Positions 1 to 6,141 of a stretch of 6,141 nt of DNA are shown here, one piece after another. The translations under genes were made by a program, and so were the position numbers. The DNA comes from Propionibacteriaceae bacterium. Its GTDB lineage: Bacteria > Actinomycetota > Actinomycetes > Propionibacteriales > Propionibacteriaceae. Numbering within the stretch: position 1 is the stretch's first letter; every line of letters begins with the position of its first letter. The notes under the pieces are model-generated. The model made no database searches and was not told where the DNA came from. It saw only the letters and a list, made by a program, of their open reading frames with translations. Location of the stretch: assembly GCA_031265725.1 (NCBI GenBank), contig JAISCH010000078.1:1-6141 (forward strand), read 5' to 3'.

Positions 1-104
1 TAGCGCAGCCCCAACCGGCTGGCCACCCCGATGGATGTGGTCGATTTGCCAGAACCAGACGGCCCGTCGATAGCGATCACCAATTTGTCGCCCAAATCGT
101 TCAT
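1..104 (-). CDS. cmk: Cytidylate kinase Cmk, N-terminal 34 codons only
   Basis: Cmk phosphorylates CMP and dCMP with ATP in pyrimidine nucleotide recycling. Only the first 34 residues are in the window; the rest runs off the left edge. They hold a short hydrophobic strand (LVIAID, 8-13) and the P-loop GPSGSGKST (14-22), whose GPSGSGKST form preceded by ID is typical of Cmk, followed by a helix ending near SRLGLR. The ATG at 104 is preceded by GGGAGAGGGAAGA, a good ribosome site, and lies 13 bases after the tyrA stop. Position right after tyrA is a common actinobacterial arrangement, often followed by the GTPase gene der; der would be expected beyond the edge (inference). Other P-loop kinases are possible from so short a fragment, but the motif and context together favour Cmk. 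Confidence 0.9.
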   Translation of the reverse strand, partial: MNDLGDKLVIAIDGPSGSGKSTTSIGVASRLGLR

Positions 105-117
105 TCTTCCCTCTCCC
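105..117 (-). promoter_or_regulatory. Ribosome binding site of cmk
   Basis: The whole gap between the tyrA stop and the cmk ATG is purine (GGGAGAGGGAAGA on the minus strand). GGGAG lies 8 bases and GAGGG 4 bases from the ATG. It fixes the cmk start at 104 and leaves no room for a promoter between the genes. Confidence 0.75.
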
Positions 118-1209
118 TCACGCGCCCTGGTCCGGATCGCGCAGCGTCCAACCAGCCGACGCCATCGCCTTGCCCAAATCCTCAGCCCGCTTCGGATCGA
201 CCTGCACCGACAGATAGCCGACCTCGCGGTTGATGTCGTGGTCGATGGCCAAATCTTCCACGTTCACCCCGGCACCCTCGATCTCTGCGAAAAGCCTGGC
301 CAACGCGCCCGGCGTGTCCGGAATCTCCACCACAACCCTGGCGAACGACGTGGCCGCCATGCCGTGCTTGCCAGGCAACGCCTGCCGCCCAGCCAATCCG
401 CGCCGCAAAAACTCGGCCAACGCGGCAGAGTCGTCGAACGACGCCACCAACGCTTGCAAATCCGCTGCCAAGGAGGTCAATTCCTTCGCCACCGCAGCCT
501 TGTTCGCCCCGATGATCTGCTGCCACAACTCCGGGTCGGAACCGGCGATCCGGGTAACATCGCGCAACCCCTGGCCAGCCAGCCGCAGATGCTCTACGGG
601 AACCTGGGTGAGCGATCCGGCCATCAGCGCGGACACCAATTGCGGCAAATGCGACACCTGCGCCACTGCCTCGTCATGATGGGCTGCGCCCATCGTCACC
701 AGCCGACCGCCGCACAGCCGCACCAATTCGTTCACCGCCAGCACGGCGGGAGCGGCGGCGGTGTCGTGCGGGGTGACCACCCAGGTGCGGTCAATGAACA
801 ATTCAGCCTTGGCGCTCAACGGCCCGCTGAGCTGGGAGCCAGCCATCGGATGCGACCCCACGTAACGGCTCAAATCAGCGCCGCTGGCCCGCAGCCGGGC
901 CAGCACCGTGCCCTTCACCGACCCAACATCGGTGACAGTGGCGTTGGGATAGTCGGCCAGTGAACGTTCGACCACCTCAGCCAACTCATCTGGCGGCACG
1001 GCGACCACCACCAGCCGCAACTGCGCCGGATCGGGCTCGTCGGTCACCCCCGCGCCCCGAGACGCCGCGACTTGGGCATGGCTGGGGACGACGTCCCGCA
1101 GATGCACCGACACCCCGGCCTTGGTCAGGGCACAGCCCACCGACGCGCCAACCAGGCCGGTGCCAATGATCAACGCGGGGCTTAGCGATAGCGGAGTTGC
1201 TGTAGTCAT
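118..1209 (-). CDS. tyrA: Prephenate (or arogenate) dehydrogenase TyrA with C-terminal ACT domain
   Basis: TyrA performs the NAD(P)-dependent oxidative decarboxylation of prephenate (to 4-hydroxyphenylpyruvate) or arogenate (to tyrosine), the committed tyrosine step. The protein has 363 residues. The dinucleotide-binding loop GTGLVGAS is at 16-23. Asp39 near the end of strand 2 suggests NAD+ rather than NADP+ (inference). Other family motifs are DVGSVKG (94-100); GSHPMAGS (118-125), with His120 as the probable catalytic His; HHDEAVAQVSHLPQ (177-190); and RDVTRIAGSDPELW (216-229), with Arg220 a likely substrate contact. A C-terminal ACT domain (about 291-357, beginning RVVVEIPDTPGALARLF) suggests feedback control by an aromatic amino acid, probably tyrosine. 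The frame is open back to 1551 within trmI, but the homology begins just before the nucleotide-binding strand, so ATG 1209 is chosen. No Shine-Dalgarno is seen within 15 bases. Substrate preference between prephenate and arogenate cannot be settled here. Confidence 0.94.
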   Translation of the reverse strand: MTTATPLSLSPALIIGTGLVGASVGCALTKAGVSVHLRDVVPSHAQVAASRGAGVTDEPDPAQLRLVVVAVPPDELAEVVERSLADYPNATVTDVGSVKGTVLARLRASGADLSRYVGSHPMAGSQLSGPLSAKAELFIDRTWVVTPHDTAAAPAVLAVNELVRLCGGRLVTMGAAHHDEAVAQVSHLPQLVSALMAGSLTQVPVEHLRLAGQGLRDVTRIAGSDPELWQQIIGANKAAVAKELTSLAADLQALVASFDDSAALAEFLRRGLAGRQALPGKHGMAATSFARVVVEIPDTPGALARLFAEIEGAGVNVEDLAIDHDINREVGYLSVQVDPKRAEDLGKAMASAGWTLRDPDQGA

Positions 1210-1220
1210 CGCAGGAAAGG

Positions 1221-2108
1221 CTACACCCCCGGTGGCCTCGGCCCGGTGTAGTCGGGGCCATAAGCCCCTGGAGCCGGACGCCGCCGACGCAGCGGAGCAG
1301 TGACCCCCGGAGCGAGCCGTCGGGAGAAGACCAGGAAACCAGTGTGGCCAGTGGTGCGATGCCCCGGACGGATGGCCAGCCCCTCGGCATGCCACTCCCG
1401 GACACTCACTTCCCGGCCCTCCGGCTCCGTCCACCCGCCATGAGCGCGCAGGGTGTCCATCGTGCGGCCCAACTGGGTGGTGGTGGCCACATAGCAGCAG
1501 AGCACGCCCCCAGCGACCAGCACTTCCCCCACCGCTTGAACGCATTCCCAAGGGGCGAGCATGTCCAAGACCACCCGGTCGACCGGATCGTCTCGGATGG
1601 CCTCGTTCAAGTCGCCGACTATCAGTTCCCAGGCTGGATGCGGCTGGCCGTAATGGGCCTCGACATTCTTCCGGGCGATCTCGGCGAATTCCTCCCGGCG
1701 CTCATACGAGTACAGCTTCCCAGCCGACCCGACCGCCCGCAGCAGGAAAATGGACAGTGCCCCCGAACCGGCCCCGGCCTCCAGCACCCTGGCTCCCGGG
1801 AAGATATCCCCCCAGACCAGGATCTCGGCGCAATCCTTGGGATAGATCACCGTGGCCCCGCGCGGCATCGAAACTGTGTTCTCCCTGGCTATCGGGCGGA
1901 AAACCAGAAAATCGGCTCCCAACGTGGTCCGGGCCACCACGCCTTCCGGCCCGCCGATCAAGGCGTCATGGTCAAGCGTGCCCTTGGTGGTGTGGAATTG
2001 CTTCCCGCTCTCCAGCAGGACCGAGTGCCGACGCCCCTTCTGATCGGTGAGGGTCACCCGCTCCCCCGACTGCAGCGGCCCCATTCGCACCCCGGACAAC
2101 TCACTCAT
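1221..2108 (-). CDS. trmI: tRNA (adenine-58-N1)-methyltransferase TrmI
   Basis: TrmI uses AdoMet to methylate N1 of A58 in the T-loop of tRNA, stabilising the tRNA fold; family members are homotetramers. The protein has 295 residues. An N-terminal beta-rich domain (about 1-80) leads into the family signature MPRGATVIYPKD (81-92). The Rossmann-type methyltransferase fold follows: AdoMet motif I VLEAGAGSGALS (108-119), an acidic residue after strand 2 (Glu136 in YSYERREEF) likely to contact the ribose, and LDMLAPWE (181-188) as the catalytic loop motif. This matches the Mycobacterium Rv2118c type. The ATG at 2108 is chosen because GGGGGA sits 6 bases upstream and the protein then begins at the expected distance from the domain; the frame is open 16 codons further upstream inside the binding-protein gene. 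The C-terminal 25-28 residues are Arg- and Pro-rich (RRRRP at 274-278) and look disordered. The stop TAG lies 11 bases before tyrA. Confidence 0.95.
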   Translation of the reverse strand: MSELSGVRMGPLQSGERVTLTDQKGRRHSVLLESGKQFHTTKGTLDHDALIGGPEGVVARTTLGADFLVFRPIARENTVSMPRGATVIYPKDCAEILVWGDIFPGARVLEAGAGSGALSIFLLRAVGSAGKLYSYERREEFAEIARKNVEAHYGQPHPAWELIVGDLNEAIRDDPVDRVVLDMLAPWECVQAVGEVLVAGGVLCCYVATTTQLGRTMDTLRAHGGWTEPEGREVSVREWHAEGLAIRPGHRTTGHTGFLVFSRRLAPGVTAPLRRRRPAPGAYGPDYTGPRPPGV

Positions 2109-3585
2109 CACGAATCCCCCATAGTCCAAGCTGGCCGCCCGCGCCCATCGGCTCACCGACCAATGCCACCCCAGCCCGCACCACTAAGACGCCGTCGGTC
2201 TGACTGATCGGCAACACGGTGAGGTCCAGCGCGGCTTGGCTCTGCAGCGCATTGAGCGCCAGCGCGCGTTCCGACTCTGTGCCCGAACGGTAGCGCTGCT
2301 CTTGGGCGGAGAGCAGATCCGTCGAGTCAGCCAACGGCGCGGACAGGTAGTACTGCAACCAGCCAAGTGCGGTATCTATCCAGGGCAGATGATCGGTCAA
2401 GAACAGATCGGCGTCACCACTGGTCACTACCCGGACGCTGAGCGAGGAGACCTGCTCCAGCCGGTCGCGCAGCAATCGCGCCAGGTCGGCATGTCCGGGA
2501 GCGGTCGGATCGTAGCTCAGCCGCAGATTCACCCGGCTCTTCAGCTTGGGCAATTTCGGCCGCCCGCCAACCGGGAATGACGAATGGTGGCCATCGACGC
2601 CAAGTGGCACCAACGAGTCCAAGGTGCGATCAGACTGCAACGCGGCCGCGATCCCCTCTCGCAAAGTCTTGTTCTGCCGATACTTGGACCCCGGATTCCA
2701 GGCCAACAGGTTCACCCGGCCTCCGGGCAACGGCACCCGCGTGTACTCATGGTCCGGTTTGGGAGTCGCGTTCGCATTGGACACCAGCCGGGCCAATGCC
2801 GAGTCCTCCAAAGTGCGCCAGACAACATCCACCTTCCCGGCCTCCATAGCCGCCTCGGCAGCCACCGAATCGGCCAGTTGGATGAGCCGCATTTCGGAGA
2901 TGTCGCCCACCAGCGGCCCCAGATAGTCCTCGAAAAGCCGGAAGCTGACCACGTCTTCCTCGATCTTGGTGACCTTGTACGGCCCGGAGCCGTTCGGAAG
3001 GGCGTCCAACTCCAACGGAACGTCCGGATCGTAGCTGGTCTCATTGACTATCGAAGCCGACAGCGCGGCCAGCGCGTAGCCGAATTGGCTGTCTGGATAG
3101 CTCAGCCGGAAACGAACGGTGGTGGCGTCGGGGACCAAGATGGACTCCAGCGAGTCGAACAGCCCGATCACAGCGCCGGTGGAGTCCATCCGCAACGCCC
3201 GTTGGATGGAGAAACGAACATCGCTGGCGGTCAGCGAGTCCCCATTGTGGAATTTGAGCCCATCCGGCAGCGTGCACTCATAGACCTGGCTAGAGGTGAA
3301 AATACAGTCGGTCGCCGCATCAGGCTTCAATTCCCTGCTGCCGGGCTGGATCCGCATCAGCCGTTGATAGACGCTGGTGCCGATGATCGCGTCCACATCA
3401 CGGGTGATCACGGCCGGGTCGGTGCTGGCCACTTTTTGCGCGGTGCCGATGGTGAACACTGGCGGCTCGCTCGGAGTCTGCGACGGCACCGGGGATGGGG
3501 TGGGTTGGACGCAACCTGTCGCCAGCAACACCGCCAGACCGACTCCAACGGCGGCCATCAGCCCCTGGCCCGCCCTACCGCGCAT
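2101..3585 (-). CDS. Family 5 (peptide/nickel-type) ABC transporter solute-binding lipoprotein
   Basis: This 494-residue protein is an extracytoplasmic binding protein of the SBP_bac_5 (DppA/OppA-like) family, which captures peptides or other small solutes for an ABC importer. A lipoprotein signal peptide is visible: two Arg in the first four residues, a hydrophobic stretch (about 10-21), then LLATGC with Cys25 as the lipidation site, followed by a Pro/Ser/Thr-rich tether (26-42). Family motifs are NGDSLTASDVRFSIQRAL (114-131) and LPNGSGPYKV (196-205). Cys94 and Cys104 could form a disulfide. Length is slightly short but normal. The start at 3585 lies inside the end of metH (11-base overlap) and has only a weak GAAG-like ribosome site. 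A second ATG at 3558 has AGGGG only 3 bases away and would lose the basic n-region, so 3585 is preferred. The 3' end overlaps trmI by 8 bases. No permease or ATPase gene is visible, and the ligand cannot be read from sequence. Confidence 0.88.
   Translation of the reverse strand: MRGRAGQGLMAAVGVGLAVLLATGCVQPTPSPVPSQTPSEPPVFTIGTAQKVASTDPAVITRDVDAIIGTSVYQRLMRIQPGSRELKPDAATDCIFTSSQVYECTLPDGLKFHNGDSLTASDVRFSIQRALRMDSTGAVIGLFDSLESILVPDATTVRFRLSYPDSQFGYALAALSASIVNETSYDPDVPLELDALPNGSGPYKVTKIEEDVVSFRLFEDYLGPLVGDISEMRLIQLADSVAAEAAMEAGKVDVVWRTLEDSALARLVSNANATPKPDHEYTRVPLPGGRVNLLAWNPGSKYRQNKTLREGIAAALQSDRTLDSLVPLGVDGHHSSFPVGGRPKLPKLKSRVNLRLSYDPTAPGHADLARLLRDRLEQVSSLSVRVVTSGDADLFLTDHLPWIDTALGWLQYYLSAPLADSTDLLSAQEQRYRSGTESERALALNALQSQAALDLTVLPISQTDGVLVVRAGVALVGEPMGAGGQLGLWGIRDE
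2115..2120 (-). promoter_or_regulatory. Ribosome binding site of trmI, inside the binding-protein gene
   Basis: GGGGGA on the minus strand ends 6 bases before ATG 2108. It supports that start over the in-frame codons further upstream. Because it lies within the last codons of the preceding gene, ribosomes finishing that gene would arrive at the trmI start, which suggests translational coupling. Confidence 0.65.
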
Positions 3586-6141
3586 TGAAGTACTTCGCTT
3601 GGCGATGATGGACGATCAGCGCGTCAGTGGACAATTCCGGATGAAGCTGGAATTCGGCGGACAGCGTGACCGAGACCCGTTCGGGCCTGAGCAGTCCGGC
3701 CAAAAACGCCCGCTGTCCCAGGTCCGGGCAGGCCGGATATCCGAACGAATACCTTGCTCCTTGATAAGCCTGGTGCCGCAACATGTCCTCCAGTGTGGCA
3801 GAGTCGGTAAAACCGAGCTCGCGGCGCATCCGGGCGTGCCAGTACTCCGCCAACGCCTCGGTGAGTTGCACCCCCAGACCGTGCAACTCCAGATAGTCAC
3901 GATAGGCGTCGTCCGCGAACAGCCGGGCCGTCTGCTGCCCCAGCCTGGACCCGAGGGTCACCAGTTGGAATCCGATCACATCCGGCCCGGATTCAGCGGC
4001 AGCGGCCTCGTCCCGGAAGAAGTCGGCCAGGCAGAGCCGTCTTCCACCCGGTTGGCGCGGGAAGCTGAACCGGGCGATTTCCCGCCCCGGCGCAGCGGGA
4101 TCGCCCAGGACCACATCGTTCGCACTGGAATGACAGGGCCAATAGCCATACACCGCCTGGAATTGGGCCAACTGGTTCACTCGCAGATAGTCCAGCCAGT
4201 GCCGCAGCCTGGGCATAGCGTCGTACTCGCCGCGCAACCCCCACTGGGCAGCGAACAGCGCCTTGCGGTCCAGCCATTCCGCCACCTCGTCCAATTCGAT
4301 GCCGGTCACCACCCGGCTCCCCAGGAACGGCGCGACGGGCACCGGCTCGTCCCGGCTCACCTCGGAGCGCTGTCCCCCAGCCGTCGCGGCGGCAGCCGGT
4401 CGCTGGGGACCGGGCGCGCGCGGCTCGCGCAGCTTCCCGGCCACGATCTCCTCCATCAGCGCGAGGCCCTCGAAAGCGTCCTTGGCGTAACGCACCTCGC
4501 CGCTGAACTCCTGGTTCAGGGTCTCCTCCACAAAGGCCCTGGTCAGCGCCGCCCCGCCCAGCAGCACCGGAATGTCGGCCATGCCCCGGGCCTCCAACTC
4601 AGCCAGGTAGTCCCGCATCACCTGGGTCGATTTCACCAGCAGGCCGGACATTCCGATGGCGTCGGCCTTGACCTCCGCACTGGCCTCAGCTATCGCGCTG
4701 ACCGGCTGCTTGATGCCGAGATTGACCACTCGATAGCCATTGTTGCTCAAGATGATATCGACCAGATTCTTGCCTATGTCATGCACGTCGCCAGCCACCG
4801 TGGCCAGCACAATAGTGCCCCGCGAAGTCTGCTGGTCGCCAGCCAACTGCGGCTCCAGATACTTCACCGCAGACTTCATCACCTCGGCTGAGGTCAGCAC
4901 AAAGGGCAATTGCATCTGTCCCGACCCGAATAGCTCACCCACCTTCCTCATCCCGGCCAGCAATTCATCGTTGATGATCTCCAACGCGGAATGGGACTGC
5001 AACGCCTGGTCGAGATCCGCCTCCAACCCCGGTTTGACCCCTCCGATGATCCGACGCCGCAGCCGCTCGCCGACCGGCAGCGCAGCCAGTTCGTCGACCT
5101 TGCCAGTGAGCAGGTCGTTGGCCGACAGCTCGCTGAACAGGGCCAGGAATTCAGTCAACGGGTCGTAGTCCGGACGGCGGCGGTCATAGATGAGGTCCAA
5201 CGCGGCCCGCTGGACTGGCTCGGCTATCGACGCCAGCGGCACGATCCGGGCCGGATTGACGATTGCCGAGGTCAGCCCGGCTCGCAAAGCCTCGTCCAGG
5301 AAGACCGAATTGAGCACGACGCGCGCAGCCGGACTCAACCCGAAGGACACATTGGAGATGCCGAGGGTGCTGTTGATCCCCGGATAGCGCCGGTTCAACT
5401 CAGTGATCGCGGCGATGGTCTCCAGCGCGTCCCGCCGAGTCTCCTCCTGCCCAGTGCCGATTGGGAAAGTCAGCGCGTCCACCACGATATCGCTCAGCGA
5501 CAGCCCCCACTCGCCGGTCAGCTCAGCGATCAACCGGTCCGCCACCCGCAGCTTCCACTCGGCGGTCCGGGCCTGGCCCTCCTCGTCAATGGTGAGCGCG
5601 ACCACCCCGCAGCCATGCTCGCGTACCACTGGCATCAACTGCGCCAGCCGCCGACCGCCGTCCTCATAGTTGACCGAGTTGACCAGGCATCTCCCCGCCA
5701 GACACTGCAGACCAGCGGTGATGACGTCTGGATCGGTGGAGTCGAGCATCACCGGCACAGTCACATCAGTGGACAGCCGGGAAGCCAATTGCCGCATGTC
5801 CGCGCTGCCATCGCGCCCGACATAATCCACGCAAACATCCAAGATATGCGCGCCCGCCGCTGCCTGCTCTTTGGCTATCTCCACGCAGGCGTCCCAGTCA
5901 GCGTCCAGCATCGCGGTGCGGAAAGCCTTGGCCCCATTGGCGTTGGTGCGCTCCCCGATGATCAAGTAGCCGGAGGCGTCGTCGGCCTGCCGCAACGCCA
6001 CCTCGGAATACAGCGACGAGACCGCCGGGACTGACTCAACCTGACGGCTGGCGACCTGCCGGGAGCCGAGCCGTCCAGCCAACTCCGCTATGTGCGCCGG
6101 TGTCGTCCCACAGCAGCCCCCGACCAGGGACAGGCCGAATT
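3575..6141 (-). CDS. metH: Cobalamin-dependent methionine synthase MetH, 5'-truncated by the window edge
   Basis: MetH transfers a methyl group from 5-methyltetrahydrofolate to homocysteine through enzyme-bound cobalamin, giving methionine in the cytoplasm. The window shows the last 854 residues (numbered from the first whole codon at 6139); roughly 310-370 N-terminal residues are outside. Visible modules in order: the end of the homocysteine domain with the zinc-ligand pair in GGCCGTTP (residues 7-14); the methylfolate domain from GERTNANG (62-69), with PVMLDST (129-135) and SNVSFG (262-267); the cap helices (about 350-435); the B12 domain with DVHDIGKN (451-458), whose His453 is the lower cobalt ligand, plus SGLLVKS (498-504) and LLGGA (526-530); an Ala/Pro-rich linker (about 570-604); and the AdoMet reactivation domain with Arg796 and GYPACP (800-805). 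The protein stops soon after KYF, about 35-40 residues short of the E. coli C-terminus. That is family knowledge recalled from memory and probably normal for actinobacteria. The frame is intact. The stop is TAG at 3577-3575, inside the start of the next gene. Confidence 0.97.
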   Translation of the reverse strand, partial: FGLSLVGGCCGTTPAHIAELAGRLGSRQVASRQVESVPAVSSLYSEVALRQADDASGYLIIGERTNANGAKAFRTAMLDADWDACVEIAKEQAAAGAHILDVCVDYVGRDGSADMRQLASRLSTDVTVPVMLDSTDPDVITAGLQCLAGRCLVNSVNYEDGGRRLAQLMPVVREHGCGVVALTIDEEGQARTAEWKLRVADRLIAELTGEWGLSLSDIVVDALTFPIGTGQEETRRDALETIAAITELNRRYPGINSTLGISNVSFGLSPAARVVLNSVFLDEALRAGLTSAIVNPARIVPLASIAEPVQRAALDLIYDRRRPDYDPLTEFLALFSELSANDLLTGKVDELAALPVGERLRRRIIGGVKPGLEADLDQALQSHSALEIINDELLAGMRKVGELFGSGQMQLPFVLTSAEVMKSAVKYLEPQLAGDQQTSRGTIVLATVAGDVHDIGKNLVDIILSNNGYRVVNLGIKQPVSAIAEASAEVKADAIGMSGLLVKSTQVMRDYLAELEARGMADIPVLLGGAALTRAFVEETLNQEFSGEVRYAKDAFEGLALMEEIVAGKLREPRAPGPQRPAAAATAGGQRSEVSRDEPVPVAPFLGSRVVTGIELDEVAEWLDRKALFAAQWGLRGEYDAMPRLRHWLDYLRVNQLAQFQAVYGYWPCHSSANDVVLGDPAAPGREIARFSFPRQPGGRRLCLADFFRDEAAAAESGPDVIGFQLVTLGSRLGQQTARLFADDAYRDYLELHGLGVQLTEALAEYWHARMRRELGFTDSATLEDMLRHQAYQGARYSFGYPACPDLGQRAFLAGLLRPERVSVTLSAEFQLHPELSTDALIVHHRQAKYFNAR

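Noticed and set aside
105..117. Possible terminator or promoter between tyrA and cmk
   Set aside because: Only 13 bases, all purine on the minus strand, with no inverted repeat; it is a ribosome site.
31..963. 310-codon plus-strand open frame antisense to tyrA and cmk
   Set aside because: It is opposite well-supported TyrA and Cmk motifs, and its composition is the mirror of the minus-strand coding bias with no fold or motif of its own.
1210..1551. Upstream in-frame extension of tyrA (114 extra codons)
   Set aside because: It lies within trmI in another frame, is Gly/Ser/Arg-rich without family similarity, and would place an unrelated segment before the nucleotide-binding domain.
2109..2156. 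Sixteen-codon upstream extension of trmI
   Set aside because: It lies inside the lipoprotein gene. The ATG at 2108 has a well-spaced GGGGGA, and the N-terminus then fits the family.
2584..3588. 334-codon plus-strand open frame antisense to the lipoprotein gene
   Set aside because: It is antisense to a gene with a clear signal peptide and family motifs. The translation shows no domain, and the frame is explained by codon bias.
3377..4891. 504-codon plus-strand open frame antisense to metH and the lipoprotein gene
   Set aside because: It crosses two convincing minus-strand genes, its protein is rich in Arg, Gln, His and Pro with no recognisable motif, and such frames are expected opposite genes with strong third-position GC bias.
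6080..6082. TTG as a possible metH start
   Set aside because: The reading frame continues to the window edge with the conserved GGCCGTTP zinc motif, so this is an internal Leu codon of a gene that begins outside the window.

Overview
The window comes from a high-GC bacterium, almost certainly an actinobacterium. The evidence is the strong third-position GC bias, a TrmI of the mycobacterial (Rv2118c-like) type, a MetH that ends at K-Y-F-N-A-R, and tyrA lying directly upstream of cmk. A family such as the Propionibacteriaceae is possible, but the sequence alone does not fix it.

All five genes are on the minus strand, so transcription runs from high to low coordinates, and almost every base is coding. 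In order of transcription they are: metH (cobalamin-dependent methionine synthase, 5' end outside the window, 6141 to 3575); a family 5 peptide/solute-binding lipoprotein (3585 to 2101); trmI (tRNA m1A58 methyltransferase, 2108 to 1221); tyrA (prephenate/arogenate dehydrogenase with an ACT domain, 1209 to 118); and cmk (cytidylate kinase, only the first 34 codons, 104 to 1, 3' end outside the window). The junctions are an 11-base overlap, an 8-base overlap, an 11-base gap and a 13-base gap. This leaves little room for internal terminators or conventional intergenic promoters, so the genes look like part of one polycistronic unit whose promoter lies outside the window.

The genes are mostly housekeeping. 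MetH makes methionine, the precursor of AdoMet. AdoMet is the methyl donor for TrmI and also reactivates MetH. TyrA commits prephenate or arogenate to tyrosine, and Cmk recycles CMP/dCMP. The solute-binding lipoprotein is the outlier: it has no permease or ATPase gene in the window, yet it overlaps the genes on both sides.

I see no RNA genes, mobile elements, CRISPR arrays, convincing terminators or long repeats. No stretch of 300 bases lacks a gene. The long plus-strand open frames (for example 3377-4891 and 31-963) are mirror images of the real minus-strand genes. I found no convincing new biological system. The points most worth checking are the orphan binding protein and the Arg/Pro-rich tail of TrmI.
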